The notes: generated from the letters alone by a model not told the origin. Positions 1-9,138 are shown, numbered from the stretch's first letter. The stretch: DNA of 64,000 nucleotides from JANOBD01 sp031411495 (GCA_031411495.1 JANOBD010000148.1:1-64000); one strand, 5' to 3'. Program-made: numbers and translations.

Positions 1-1108
1 TGGTCGACTGGGATTTGAGCTTTCGAACGGCGAGGAACTCGATGATGCGGCGTTTGACCTTGTCCAGGTCGTGATGGTCGCGATCGAGCACCTCTCGCGC
101 CGACTTCAGGTCGATGTGGTCGTCGGTCTCTTTGCTCCAAGGGAGATCGGCCAGGATCTGCAGGTAGGTGCGGATGACGCCGTACTCGGGGCTGGCCTGC
201 GGGATGTTTTCGATGCGCGACAGCTCGCGGTCGGCTTCCTTTTGCACGTGCGGCGGTAGCTTGGCCTCACGGATCTTTCCGCGGAGGTTCTCGACCTCGG
301 TGTTCCCGTCGACGTCGGCTTCGCCCAGCTCTCGGCGAATCGCCTTGATCTGCTCCTGCAGGTAGTAGCGACGCTGGTTCTTATCGATCGACTCCTTCAC
401 CTGGCCCTGGATCTTGGCTTGCAGCTCGAGCATATCGAGCTGCTGCGCCAGCTTGCCGGCAACGGCCTTCAATCGCTTTTCGACATTCAGCTCTTCCAGC
501 AGCTTTTGCTTTTCAGGCACTTCGGCGTTGATGTTCGCGGCCAGGAAGTCGGCGAGCGCGCTGGCGCTGGTGATCTGATTGATCACCTGCTGTACCTCGT
601 CCGGCGTGTTCGGCGAAAGTTCCACCACGCGCATCGCCTGCTGCTTTACGCTCGTGATCAACGCATCGACTTCCGGGCCTTCGACGGCGGGTGTCGGGAT
701 GATCTCGATGTCGGCAATGTGATACGGGTCTGCCTGCTTCATCGCCTTGATGCGAAAGCGCGCCAGGCCGTGCACGATGATCGACTGGTTGCCGTCGCTG
801 AGCTTGAGCAGCTTGAGGATCGAACAGACGACGCCGACGGAATAGAGATCGGCCTCGGACGGGTCTTCGGCATCGGCATTCCTCTGTGCGATCACGCCGA
901 CGAGCTTGTCGCCGGGCATCACCTCGTCGATGACCGCCTTCGAACGCGCCCGGCCGATGTTGAGCGGCATGACCGTGCCCGGAAAAACGATCAGGTTCCG
1001 GATCGGCAGGATCGGAATCGAGTTCGGCACCGAGACGTCCTGGCCGGATGGAAGCGTCTTGATGACGGTGTGAGTCGGCGTGGAGTTGATGATCTGAATG
1101 TCGGACAT
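1..1108 (-). CDS. lon: Lon ATP-dependent protease, N-terminal part (cut by window edge)
   Basis: The reading frame runs leftward from an ATG at 1108 and is open to base 1, giving about 369 residues of a protein that is normally near 800. Visible is the N-terminal LON substrate-binding domain (about residues 25-215, beginning PILPIRNLIVFPGTVMPL) followed by the helical linker with the family signature RRYYLQEQIKAIRRELGE (about residues 265-285). The window ends just before the expected Walker A of the AAA+ domain, so the ATPase and Ser-Lys protease parts lie outside. Lon degrades misfolded and regulatory proteins in the cytoplasm. The gene lies 68 bp downstream of a small heat-shock protein on the same strand, which suggests a shared stress-responsive unit. 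No good Shine-Dalgarno sequence precedes the ATG. Confidence 0.95.
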   Translation of the reverse strand, partial: MSDIQIINSTPTHTVIKTLPSGQDVSVPNSIPILPIRNLIVFPGTVMPLNIGRARSKAVIDEVMPGDKLVGVIAQRNADAEDPSEADLYSVGVVCSILKLLKLSDGNQSIIVHGLARFRIKAMKQADPYHIADIEIIPTPAVEGPEVDALITSVKQQAMRVVELSPNTPDEVQQVINQITSASALADFLAANINAEVPEKQKLLEELNVEKRLKAVAGKLAQQLDMLELQAKIQGQVKESIDKNQRRYYLQEQIKAIRRELGEADVDGNTEVENLRGKIREAKLPPHVQKEADRELSRIENIPQASPEYGVIRTYLQILADLPWSKETDDHIDLKSAREVLDRDHHDLDKVKRRIIEFLAVRKLKSQST

Positions 1109-1176
1109 GGGTTACGTCTGCAAAAGGATTCGAAAGCTTACTGAGCGTCGCATTTCGTTTGTCGCGCATCGTGCAT

Positions 1177-1614
1177 TCAAGTGGGTCGCGCCTTGGGAAT
1201 CTGGATCCAGAGCAGGCCGTTGCGATAGGCGGCATGAATCTCGGCGTGGTCGACATTGGAAGGCAACTCCACGTCGCGCGCGAAGCTGCCGTGATCGATC
1301 TCCATCAGGTGGATCTTCGCCCGGCAAGGCGTTTCATTCTCCGTGCGGAGATTCTCCGGACACGGCGGCACTTCGCGCCGGCCACGCAGGATCAACCGGT
1401 TGGCCACCACGTGGAGCTCGACACTCTCTTTGTCGATGCCGGCGAGATCGACGCAGACGAGGTAGGCCAGTTCGGTCTCGTAGAGGTTGACGGGCGGTTG
1501 CCAGTTTTCGTTGGGGACGAAGCCGAACGATCCCTTGCTCATTTTTTCAAGCATGCGCGACATTTCGCGGGCGAGGTGGCCGAAGGGAACATCGGTCGCA
1601 GTTTCCGTGGGCAT
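1177..1614 (-). CDS. Small heat-shock protein, Hsp20/alpha-crystallin family
   Basis: The 145-residue product has the size and architecture of bacterial small heat-shock proteins: a short N-terminal arm (about 1-40), an alpha-crystallin beta-sandwich (about 41-135; VNLYETELAYLVCVDLAGI, then VVANRLILRGRRE) and the conserved end AAYRNGLLWIQIPK, matching the family A-x-x-x-n-G-v-L signature. The C-terminal I-x-I/V tail motif is reduced to IQIPKARPT. Such proteins are ATP-independent holdases in the cytoplasm that bind unfolding clients. The position just upstream of lon in the same orientation fits a holdase/protease pair; a shared promoter upstream of 1614 is inferred. Confidence 0.9.
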   Translation of the reverse strand: MPTETATDVPFGHLAREMSRMLEKMSKGSFGFVPNENWQPPVNLYETELAYLVCVDLAGIDKESVELHVVANRLILRGRREVPPCPENLRTENETPCRAKIHLMEIDHGSFARDVELPSNVDHAEIHAAYRNGLLWIQIPKARPT

Positions 1615-1743
1615 GGAGGTCTCCGCGTAGGCGTAACCGGGGGATCATAGGCCGTGGAAGCGCCGCGGAGAAGTGGCGCGGGGTGGTTAATGTCAGATGC
1701 GGCCGCCGCGAAGGCGCGCCCACCCGAACGTCGTGCCTGGCGA

Positions 1744-2532
1744 TCAGGGCTGCGTTGTCGGTTGAGAAGTTGCGGGCGCAGTGCTCGGCGCATTGGCCGG
1801 ACGAGACGTCGGCTGCGTCGCGGGAGACATGAGCACGAATGGCTTCTTCAGATCGTCCAGAGCGGCCAGGCGGCTCTTGGCGATATCGTGGTAGACGCCG
1901 CGCAAGGTATCGTCGCGCAGAACCTTCTGATACCAGTCCTGCGCATCATCGAACTTGGAACCGGATTCACAGATGGCGGCCAGCGACAGCAGCGCGTTGG
2001 CGGCGATCTCTTTTTGATCCGGATACTTCTGCAGGATTTCGAAGTATGCCAGGCGCGCGTCCTCGAGATACGCCTGCTGAGTCCGCGGCGTGAAGCCGGA
2101 AACCGGCTGCGAGGTCGCGAGCGATTCCGGAGGCATGATCGCGAGTGCCCAGAGCACTTCGGCCTTGGCGAGCTGCGCCGACGCCTTCTGTGCCGGCGTA
2201 GCGTCGGAGGTGAGAACCTTGTCGGCCCTCGAAAACGCTTCATTGGCCAGCGCCTGTCGGTCGCGGCCGGAGTCGTTCGAAAGACCAGGCGGGACCATCA
2301 AATCGCGCAGCTGAATCGCGTAATTGTACGCGATCGCGGTATCGACGTTGGTCGAGTATGCCTCTTGCTGGTGGGTCTTCCGCTTCTGGTAGAAAAAGAA
2401 GACGATCGCCGCGAGCAGAATAATTCCCAGGATGATATTCGCGCCATGCTTTTCAAAAAACTCCGGCGCCTTCACGCGCATCAGGACTTCAAGGTCGGTC
2501 TTTTCATTCGCTGGGCGACGCTCGGATTCCAT
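1744..2532 (-). CDS. Membrane-anchored tetratricopeptide-repeat protein with Thr/Pro-rich tail
   Basis: I start this gene at the ATG at 2532; frame upstream of it is open but overlaps the divergent tspO gene. The 262-residue product has a short charged N-terminus, one membrane segment at about 29-46 (ANIILGIILLAAIVFFFY) followed by a basic stretch, and then helical repeats in the periplasm (about 60-225) with TPR-like spacing (ARLAYFEILQKYP...ANALLSLAAICESGSKFDDAQDWYQKVL). The topology resembles YfgM/UPF0070 proteins, which assist at the Sec translocon or BAM complex. The last 30 residues are a low-complexity tail of TQP/SRP/TAP units, common in planctomycete envelope proteins. The exact function is unknown. 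Confidence 0.8.
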   Translation of the reverse strand: MESERRPANEKTDLEVLMRVKAPEFFEKHGANIILGIILLAAIVFFFYQKRKTHQQEAYSTNVDTAIAYNYAIQLRDLMVPPGLSNDSGRDRQALANEAFSRADKVLTSDATPAQKASAQLAKAEVLWALAIMPPESLATSQPVSGFTPRTQQAYLEDARLAYFEILQKYPDQKEIAANALLSLAAICESGSKFDDAQDWYQKVLRDDTLRGVYHDIAKSRLAALDDLKKPFVLMSPATQPTSRPANAPSTAPATSQPTTQP

Positions 2533-2602
2533 AGACCTGTGGAGGTTATCGAAGAACCGAAGCACGAGCAAACGACGGGGAACTTCGCGTACCATTTGGC
2601 GC

Positions 2603-3070
2603 ATGAAGTCCATCGGTATACTGACCGTGTGCATCCTGGTTTGCCTGGCCGTGGGCGGTGTCTCGGCGCTGCTGAGCCCGATCGGCGATTGGTTCGCGCA
2701 GCTCCGCAAGCCGAGTTGGATGCCGCCGGGATGGATCTTCGGACCTGTCTGGTCGCTGCTGTACGCGATGATGGGCGTCGCGCTGTTCCTGGTTCTGCAG
2801 AAGGGATGGAACGCCGGCGGGGTGAAGTGGGCGGCGATGCTGTTCGCGGTCCAACTCGCGATCAACTTCGCGTGGAGCCCGGTCTTCTTCCGCTGTCACT
2901 CGCTCGGCGGTTCACTGGCGATCATCCTCGCGCTGTGGCTGATGATCGGCTGGACGACCGCGGCGTTCTGGTCCGTTCGTGACTGGGCCGGAGCGATGCT
3001 GCTGCCATACTGGGCGTGGGTGACGTTCGCGACGGCGCTCAACGCGGCGATATGGAGGATGAATGGCTGA
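2603..3070 (+). CDS. tspO: TspO/MBR family tryptophan-rich sensory membrane protein
   Basis: The 155-residue product begins at ATG 2603 and has the five-helix layout and tryptophan pattern of TspO/peripheral benzodiazepine receptor proteins: PSWMPPGWIFGPVWSLLYAM between helices 1 and 2, NFAWSPVFF in helix 3, and LPYWAWVTFATALNAAIW at the end. Bacterial TspO proteins bind porphyrins and are linked to tetrapyrrole and stress signalling in the membrane. It is divergent from the TPR membrane gene, with start codons about 70 bp apart, so the short intergenic region must hold both promoters. Its last codons overlap the 3' end of the convergent Uma2-type gene by about 30 bp. Confidence 0.92.
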   Translation: MKSIGILTVCILVCLAVGGVSALLSPIGDWFAQLRKPSWMPPGWIFGPVWSLLYAMMGVALFLVLQKGWNAGGVKWAAMLFAVQLAINFAWSPVFFRCHSLGGSLAIILALWLMIGWTTAAFWSVRDWAGAMLLPYWAWVTFATALNAAIWRMNG

Positions 3071-3758
3071 TAAGCCATTGGCGTTGTGCTGAGCTGTCTG
3101 ATGACCAAGACGCTCGACAAGCCAGCAGTGCGTCCCTGGACGACTTGTTGCGACGAGTGGCGATGAGTTGATGCAGTTTCGCCGCAGTCATTCCTCTGAC
3201 GGCGACACTTTCGCTCAATGGCTCATACTCACGCGTTTGAGGGTTTAAGAGCAGAATGTGCACTTGGTCCCAACCCTTCACGTGCCACACTTCTGGAACT
3301 CCGATGTCTGCATACACCGGCAGTTTCGGAATGAGTGGCGTTGCCACTTCGATTTCGATCGCCAGATCCGGGGGAGGATTGATGCTGAGATCGGCTTCCT
3401 CGCGTGCGTCAGCAATCGCGACGTTTTGGATGTAAAAGCAACCGTCTGCTTCGAGTCCCTTGCGCTCCAATTCACGCCGCCAGGTCGTTGAGCCTAGAGG
3501 CGAAAAATCGATGTCATGATCCAGCAGGTAGTTTTCCAGCATACTACCTACGAACAAACGAATGACTTCGTGAAGCTTGTTCGGCATTTCAATGACCAAT
3601 GCGCCGTCGTTGAAGACCATCAATGCATGACTTCCCGCGCGATCCGTTTCATCGCGAAGACGCACATACGTTTGCCAATCAATTCCCCAAAGGACGACTT
3701 CATTCGAAGTACGTGACGGGAAGAGATTGAGCTTCTCGACATCGTCCGCGATGCTCAT
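3039..3758 (-). CDS. Uma2-family (DUF820) putative restriction-endonuclease-fold protein
   Basis: The 239-residue product resembles Uma2/DUF820 proteins, which have a PD-(D/E)XK nuclease fold. The expected core is visible at about 70-165: HEVIRLFVGSMLENYLLDH, a DGCFYI strand, PPPDLAIEIEVATP (the D...E-x-E part of the nuclease signature), and IGVPEVWHVKGWDQVHILLL. Members are abundant in cyanobacteria and other large genomes and their natural role is unclear. The gene starts 9 bp after the ispG stop, with a GAGGT site overlapping that end, so it is probably co-transcribed with ispG. Its 3' end overlaps the convergent tspO gene. The last 35 residues are Ser/Arg-rich and may be drift. Confidence 0.8.
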   Translation of the reverse strand: MSIADDVEKLNLFPSRTSNEVVLWGIDWQTYVRLRDETDRAGSHALMVFNDGALVIEMPNKLHEVIRLFVGSMLENYLLDHDIDFSPLGSTTWRRELERKGLEADGCFYIQNVAIADAREEADLSINPPPDLAIEIEVATPLIPKLPVYADIGVPEVWHVKGWDQVHILLLNPQTREYEPLSESVAVRGMTAAKLHQLIATRRNKSSRDALLACRASWSSDSSAQRQWLISHSSSISPR

Positions 3759-3767
3759 GGAATTATT

Positions 3768-5042
3768 CTACCTCACCACCGGCAGCGCCGTCCCTCTCTT
3801 TTCGTTCAGAATTTTCTCGTATCCCGACCCCAACTCGCCGATGGGATCCGGCGGCAGGATATCGACCTTCTTTTCGCCGAGCTTCGCTTCGCCGTGCTCG
3901 ACTTTCGACTGGAACGCGCGGCATTCTTCGAGCAGCTTCTCGAGGATTTGCTCCTCCGGCACGTTCGCGACCTTTTCGCCTTGCACGTAGATGATGCCGC
4001 GACGGTCGCCGGCAAAGATCGCGACATCGGCGCCCTCGGCTTCGCCGGGGCCGTTGACGATGCAGCCCATCACCGCCACCTTGATCGGCAGGCGGATTTC
4101 CTCTTTCAGCTTCTTGCGCACCTGCTGCGTGAGCGTGAAGAGGTCGACCTGAATGCGACCACACGTCGGGCACGCGATCAACTCGGCGCCGATGCGCTCG
4201 CGCAGGCCCAGGCAATACAGAAGTTCAAGCCCGTCTTCGACTTCGTAGATCGGATCGTTCGCGTAACTGATGCGGATCGTGTCGCCGATGCCGCTGAGCA
4301 GCAGATGCCCGAGCGGCACGACGCTGCGGATCGTTCCCGTCTCCTTCGGCCCCGCGTGGGTCACGCCGAGATGCAATGGATAGTCGAACCGCTTGCTGAT
4401 CTCCTGGTACGCCGCGATGACGAACTGCGGGTCGATGCTTTTGCAGCTGATAGTGATGTCATGAAAATCCTCGGCGTGGAAAATGTCGAGGTACTCTTCG
4501 AGCTTGGTGATGCAGATCGCCAGCAGGTGGCCGTACTTGTTGTTGGAGAAGAGCGCGCCGAGTTCTTTCATGCGAAGCTGCTTGTCGCGGCGTTCGATGA
4601 TCGAGCCTTCGTTGACGCCGATGCGGATCGGCAGCTTCTTCGCCTTGCAGGCCTGGATGACATCGCGGACCTGTGCCGCGTCCTGGATGTTCCCGGGGTT
4701 CAGGCGGATCTTGTGTACGCCGGCGTCGATCGCTTCAAGCGCACGCTGGAAGTGGAAGTGGACATCGGCAACGATGGGAACCGTCACGGCGGGCAGGATC
4801 TCGTTGAGCGCGGCGGTGTCTTTCTTCTCTGGAACGGCGACGCGGACAACGTCCGCCCCGGCGGCGGCGAGTTTCTGGATCTCGGCGATGCATTTGGCCA
4901 CGTCATGGGTGTAACCACTGGTCATCGACTGGACGCTGACGGGCGCGTCGCCGCCGATTTTCACAAAGCCATGCGCGGCATCGCCGAGGGTGATCTGCCG
5001 GGTCAGGCGGCGCGGAATGGACGGGTTGGGCGTTTGGCTCAT
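3768..5042 (-). CDS. ispG: IspG, 4-hydroxy-3-methylbut-2-en-1-yl diphosphate synthase
   Basis: The 424-residue product catalyses the reductive ring opening of MEcPP to HMBPP in the MEP isoprenoid pathway. It has the TIM-barrel segment from PVSVQSMTSGYTHD (about 35-48) through VADVHFHFQRALEAID and KIRLNPGNI, and the C-terminal ferredoxin-like domain with the [4Fe-4S] ligands in CPTCGR and GCIVNGPGE. I chose ATG 5042 (MSQTPNP); an in-frame upstream start at 5102 would add 20 residues without family similarity. The length matches the compact bacterial form rather than the plant-type enzyme with an inserted domain. A Uma2-type gene follows 9 bp downstream. Confidence 0.96.
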   Translation of the reverse strand: MSQTPNPSIPRRLTRQITLGDAAHGFVKIGGDAPVSVQSMTSGYTHDVAKCIAEIQKLAAAGADVVRVAVPEKKDTAALNEILPAVTVPIVADVHFHFQRALEAIDAGVHKIRLNPGNIQDAAQVRDVIQACKAKKLPIRIGVNEGSIIERRDKQLRMKELGALFSNNKYGHLLAICITKLEEYLDIFHAEDFHDITISCKSIDPQFVIAAYQEISKRFDYPLHLGVTHAGPKETGTIRSVVPLGHLLLSGIGDTIRISYANDPIYEVEDGLELLYCLGLRERIGAELIACPTCGRIQVDLFTLTQQVRKKLKEEIRLPIKVAVMGCIVNGPGEAEGADVAIFAGDRRGIIYVQGEKVANVPEEQILEKLLEECRAFQSKVEHGEAKLGEKKVDILPPDPIGELGSGYEKILNEKRGTALPVVR

Positions 5043-5195
5043 CAAGGCAGACTCCGATTCTTCGTCAAAATCGATGCTACGGACGCTGCGAACGCGATGC
5101 AAACGACGCGATCTGCGGGTATATCCTGCGGCAGCGAGTCCCGGGGTAAATGTTCGGCCTAACCAAGGGCTTGTGCCGATGTCATATCCGTAGGA

Positions 5196-6101
5196 TTGGA
5201 AGCATTCTTGAAACCGTACGTTTTCATTTTCGCACTCGGCATTGGCATGACGGCGTACTGCGACGCGGCCGAGCCGACGACTGTGCCGGCGGCATCGATC
5301 GTGCCGGCCGAGTCGGATGCTCCCCCGGATTCGACCGCGTCGGTCTCACCCGTTCAACGCGCCAACAACGATGCCGTTGCACGATTGTACGCGCAGATTG
5401 CCGCCGAAACGGTCGGGAACGTGCCGGTCGCGCAGCTGATCGAGCAGGTCAACGGTTATTCGATCGTGATGAACGGCCTGGCAAAGGCTGAGCAGATTGG
5501 CGGGCCGCGCGCCGTCGGCGATGAGATGGTCCAGGTGCAACTTCAGATCAGCGGGAGCCGCGCGGCGCGGCTCGTCCTGCAGGCCGCCGCCGTGAAGCCG
5601 GAAAAGAGCCCGATCCCGCCCGAACGCCTGGCCAGCCTGCTTCGCGACTGGAACGCCCGCGTCTTTACCAGCACGGGATCGAACATCGATGTCTCGCGCG
5701 TTGACGTCGTCCCGATGGAATCGACCACCGCCGCCACCACATCGGCGAGCGAGCAATTGCCGAACATCCAGCTGAATCTCGATGTGACGCCCCCCTGGGC
5801 GAATGATCCGCTGGTTGCGAGTGCGACGGCATCGCGCGAGAAATCATCGCTCCGCACCGCGCGGGTCGCCGAACAATCCGCCCGCGAGGCGCTGCGTGCA
5901 AAGCTCGACTCGTTGAAGGTGTCCGACGATCGCACGCTTGCCGAGTTGGCGCGTCGCGACGAGTCGATCCGGAAAGTTCTCGATGAAGCGGCGGCTGCCG
6001 CGAAGATCTCCGGCGTCGACTATCGCGGGGATGGAAGCGTCGAGTTGCGCCTCGGTCTCGACGGGCGACAGCTCTGGCAGGCGATCCTCGCCACGCGATA
6101 A
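5196..6101 (+). CDS. Secreted protein of unknown function
   Basis: No family was recognised. The frame begins with TTG at 5196; a second TTG at 5208 gives MKPYVFIFALGIGMTAY, a tighter signal peptide, and either may be used. After the signal peptide comes an Ala/Pro/Ser/Thr-rich stretch (about 25-50), then a mixed region with a possible ligand- or protein-binding fold (VARLYAQIAAETVGNVPVAQ), and a helical, Ala/Arg/Glu-rich segment (about 205-265) that could be a coiled coil. Length is 301 residues. It sits between the divergent ispG and the downstream polX on the same strand, with about 100 bp before polX. Codon use looks like its neighbours. Confidence 0.7.
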   Translation: MEAFLKPYVFIFALGIGMTAYCDAAEPTTVPAASIVPAESDAPPDSTASVSPVQRANNDAVARLYAQIAAETVGNVPVAQLIEQVNGYSIVMNGLAKAEQIGGPRAVGDEMVQVQLQISGSRAARLVLQAAAVKPEKSPIPPERLASLLRDWNARVFTSTGSNIDVSRVDVVPMESTTAATTSASEQLPNIQLNLDVTPPWANDPLVASATASREKSSLRTARVAEQSAREALRAKLDSLKVSDDRTLAELARRDESIRKVLDEAAAAAKISGVDYRGDGSVELRLGLDGRQLWQAILATR

Positions 6102-6204
6102 GAGTTTCCTTCCGCGATTCCCCCGAAGATTCACGAAGTCAATTCCATTCGTGCCGATGAGCGTAATTCGTGGCCGACTCTCCTTCCGCGATTACAATCG
6201 CGGC

Positions 6205-7989
6205 ATGTCCATCAACCACACGCTCGCGAAGATGTTTTCGACGATGGCCGCCGTGCTCGAGATCCGTGGCGAGCCCGTCTTCAAGGCCATTGCGTTCTCG
6301 AAAGTCGGCCGGCTGATCGACGACATGACCTTCGATCTCCAGGAAGCCGTCAAGAACGGAACGCTCGAAGAGATCGAAGGCATCGGGAAGTCGAGCCGCA
6401 AGGTGATCGAAGAGTTCGTCAGGACCGGCGTGAGCACGGATCACAACGAACTCATCGCCACGATCCCCACTGGCCTGATCGAGATGATGCAGCTTCCCGG
6501 GCTCGGTCCCAAGACGATCAAGCTGCTGTGGAAAGAGCGCGACATCAAGAACATCGACGAACTCGCCGTCGCGATCGATGCGGGCAAGCTCGCGGGCCTC
6601 AAAGGCATCGGCGAGAAGAAGATCGAGCAGATCAAGCAGAGCCTGGCGCTGCGCGACACCGCCGGCAAGCGGCACGGCATCGTCGACGCGATGGAGGTGG
6701 TGCTCGGCATGCTTGAGCGCGTGCGAACTCTCAATGGTGTGAAGCAGGCGGAACTCGCCGGTTCCATCCGAAGGCGCAAGGAGACCATCGGTGACGCCGA
6801 CATCATTGCCGCGGTGGACGATCCGAAGACGATGCTCACGCTCTGTGATCACTTCGTCAGCGCGCCCGGCATCCGGCAGGTGCTCGGGCATGGCGAGACC
6901 AAGTGCAGCGTGATGATGGAGTCGGGCCTGCAGATCGACCTGCGCGTCGTACCGACCGAACATTTCGGCGCGGCGCTGCTCTACTTCACCGGATCGAAAG
7001 ACCACAACGTCAGGCTCCGCGGCATCGCCCAGGACACCGGCCTGACGCTCAACGAGTGGGGCCTTTACAAGATCGACGACTGGGAAAAGGCGAAGCAGAC
7101 GAACAAAACGGCACCGTACGCGACGCCGAAGTTGAAGAATCTCGCGAGCAGGACCGAGGCGGAAGTGTACGAGGCGCTGGGCCTGCGATTCATCGATCCC
7201 GAGCTGCGCGAAGACCGCGGCGAAGTCGACCTGGCGAAACAGAACAAACTGCCGATGCTCATCACCGCGAAGGACATCCGCGGCGAGCTCCATTGCCACA
7301 CGACCGCATCGGACGGCTCCAACACCATCGAAGAGATGGCCAATGCAGCGAAAGCGCTTGGCTACGAATACGTGGTGATCACCGACCACAGCAAGAGCCA
7401 GGCGATCGCCCACGGCCTCGATGCGGCAAGGCTGCTCAAACACGCCGAAGAGGTTCGAAAGATCGCCTCGAAGCTGAAGGGCATCGCGCTCATGATCGGC
7501 ACCGAGGTCGACATCCTCGCCGACGGCAAGCTGGACTATGAAGACGATGTGCTCAAGGAACTCGATTTCGTCGTCGCGAGCCCGCACCACGCGCTACGGC
7601 AGGAGACTGACAAGGCGACGGCGCGAATTCTCCGCGCGATCGAGAACCCATACGTCAACGTGATCGGGCATCCGACCGGCCGGCTGATCAACCAGCGCGT
7701 CGGACTCGAATACGACTGGAAGCGGGTGTTCGAAGCCGCGGCGACGTCCGGCACCGCGATGGAAATCAACGCCGGCTGGCCGCGGCTGGATCTGAACGAC
7801 AACCTCGCGCGGGCCGCGATCGCCGCGGGCGTGATGCTGACGATCGACACCGATGCGCATCACGTCGATTCGCTGAAGGACACCGAGTACGGCATCTGGG
7901 TCGCGCGCCGCGCGGGAGCGGAGAAGAGAAGCGTTTTGAATGCTCAACCACTGAAGACGATCCGGGATTGGGTTGCGCGAAAGCGGTAG
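6205..7989 (+). CDS. polX: Family X DNA polymerase with C-terminal PHP exonuclease domain (PolX)
   Basis: The 594-residue product matches bacterial PolX, a gap-filling polymerase with a 3'-5' exonuclease and AP-endonuclease PHP domain used in base-excision and break repair. From the N-terminus: an 8-kDa-like domain, helix-hairpin-helix motifs (IEGIGKSSRKVIEEF, LPGLGPKTIKLLW, LKGIGEKKIEQIK), then the palm with GSIRRRKETIGDADI (Asp197 and Asp199) and QIDLRVV (Asp245) as the metal-binding carboxylates. The PHP domain starts near residue 362 (ELHCHTTASDGSNT) and keeps ITDHSKS, GTEVDI, SPHHAL, GHPTGR, EINAGW and TDAHH, so both activities appear intact. ATG 6205 is used although the frame is open upstream. 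Confidence 0.95.
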   Translation: MSINHTLAKMFSTMAAVLEIRGEPVFKAIAFSKVGRLIDDMTFDLQEAVKNGTLEEIEGIGKSSRKVIEEFVRTGVSTDHNELIATIPTGLIEMMQLPGLGPKTIKLLWKERDIKNIDELAVAIDAGKLAGLKGIGEKKIEQIKQSLALRDTAGKRHGIVDAMEVVLGMLERVRTLNGVKQAELAGSIRRRKETIGDADIIAAVDDPKTMLTLCDHFVSAPGIRQVLGHGETKCSVMMESGLQIDLRVVPTEHFGAALLYFTGSKDHNVRLRGIAQDTGLTLNEWGLYKIDDWEKAKQTNKTAPYATPKLKNLASRTEAEVYEALGLRFIDPELREDRGEVDLAKQNKLPMLITAKDIRGELHCHTTASDGSNTIEEMANAAKALGYEYVVITDHSKSQAIAHGLDAARLLKHAEEVRKIASKLKGIALMIGTEVDILADGKLDYEDDVLKELDFVVASPHHALRQETDKATARILRAIENPYVNVIGHPTGRLINQRVGLEYDWKRVFEAAATSGTAMEINAGWPRLDLNDNLARAAIAAGVMLTIDTDAHHVDSLKDTEYGIWVARRAGAEKRSVLNAQPLKTIRDWVARKR

Positions 7990-7998
7990 CGCGTTCAG

Positions 7999-8048
7999 CC
8001 GCGAGCTTGCTCGCGCCGGGCGCTTCCCACTCGCCAGCAAGCTCGCGG
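7999..8048. repeat. 13-bp perfect inverted repeat downstream of polX (REP-like)
   Basis: CCGCGAGCTTGCT at 7999-8011 is the exact reverse complement of AGCAAGCTCGCGG at 8036-8048, with a 24-base loop. It starts 9 bp after the polX stop. There is no T-run on either side, so it is not a standard intrinsic terminator; it resembles an extragenic palindromic element that may stabilise the polX 3' end. Confidence 0.7.
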
Positions 8049-8100
8049 CGATACGGTCGTTCAGAGCCTAACGTTCGACGTAGTATTTGTGCGTTTGATA

Positions 8101-8143
8101 AAAAAGAACCGGACCGGGAGGGAGCCACCACTTCCGGTCCGGT
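8101..8143 (-). terminator. Intrinsic terminator for the galU-type gene
   Basis: Read on the minus strand, ACCGGACCGG (8143-8134) pairs with CCGGTCCGGT (8117-8108) over 10 bp, with a 16-base loop, and is followed by TCTTTTTT (8107-8100). This is a classical rho-independent terminator about 130 bp downstream of the galU-type stop codon at 8272. Confidence 0.85.
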
Positions 8144-8271
8144 CGATCATGTACACGATTAAGAATAACACGCGCTTCGTTCTCGTCAACGGAATGTGCG
8201 CGCTTCGACAGCGGATTCATGATGAGCGCGAGGTGATGCAAGGTGAGGTCAGCGTCGCCTGGCGCGACCGC

Positions 8272-9138
8272 TCAGTCCTTGAGCAGCGTGCGCAGCGTCG
8301 GCGCGATCTTCTTCCACAGCGCTTCATCGCGCGAGGCGTAGAGGAGATTGGTGAGAAGCCAGTCGACGGGATTGCCGATGTCGTGTCGCTTGCTCTTGAG
8401 CACCACGCCATGCACCCTTTCACGAGCGATCGTCGCCTTCAGCGCATCGGTGAGTTGAATCTCGCCGCCTTTGCCGGGTGATGTGTGATCGAGGCAGTCG
8501 AAAACGATCGGCGAGAGGATGTACCGCGCGCAGATCGCGAAGTGTGACGGGGCGTGCTCGATCGACGGCTTCTCGACCAGCGTGTCGATCTTCATCACGC
8601 CGTCGCCGATCATCTTGCCGCCGGCGATGCCATAGCGATCGACGCGGTCGGCGGGAACTTCTTCGAGTGCGATGATCGTGCCGCCCAGCTTCGCATGTGC
8701 GTCGATGAGCTGCCGGGCGGGCAAGACCTCTCCGGAAAAAATCGTGTCGCCCAACAGGCAGAGGCACGTCTGGTCGCCGACGTGGTTCTTCGCCTGCAAC
8801 ACCGCGTGGCCGAGGCCGAGCTGTTCGGATTGCCGTACGGAGTGAATCTGAAGCTTCTCGGCAAGCTTCGTCACTGAATCGAGCAGCGACTCTTTCTTGC
8901 CCGCGCGCAGCCGGTCTTCGAGCTCCTTGTTCCGGTCGAAGTGGTCCTCGATCGCGCGCTTGTCCTTCTGCGTGATGAGCAGCACGTCATCGAGACCCGC
9001 ATCCGCGACTTCCTCGAGCACGTATTGAATCGTCGGCCGATCGAGGATCGGCAGCAGCTCTTTAGGCACGGCCTTGGCGGCGGGCAGCATACGCGTGCCC
9101 CAACCGGCGGCGGGAATGATGGCTTTGTGGATAGGCAT
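8272..9138 (-). CDS. galU: UTP--glucose-1-phosphate uridylyltransferase (GalU family)
   Basis: The 288-residue product has the GalU nucleotidyltransferase fold: IPAAGWGTRMLPAAKAVPKE near the N-terminus (nucleotide-binding G-x-G-T-R loop plus catalytic Lys), PTIQYVLEEVADAG, QSEQLGLGHAVL and LGDTIF (metal/sugar-phosphate site), TLVEKP, and GGEIQLTDAL. GalU makes UDP-glucose from glucose-1-phosphate and UTP. ATG 9138 is chosen because the upstream in-frame extension lies in a palindromic repeat. The gene ends in a clear intrinsic terminator. It lies 70 bp downstream of a glucuronokinase-like gene on the same strand, so its real substrate could include glucuronate-1-phosphate; that is inference. 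Confidence 0.93.
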   Translation of the reverse strand: MPIHKAIIPAAGWGTRMLPAAKAVPKELLPILDRPTIQYVLEEVADAGLDDVLLITQKDKRAIEDHFDRNKELEDRLRAGKKESLLDSVTKLAEKLQIHSVRQSEQLGLGHAVLQAKNHVGDQTCLCLLGDTIFSGEVLPARQLIDAHAKLGGTIIALEEVPADRVDRYGIAGGKMIGDGVMKIDTLVEKPSIEHAPSHFAICARYILSPIVFDCLDHTSPGKGGEIQLTDALKATIARERVHGVVLKSKRHDIGNPVDWLLTNLLYASRDEALWKKIAPTLRTLLKD

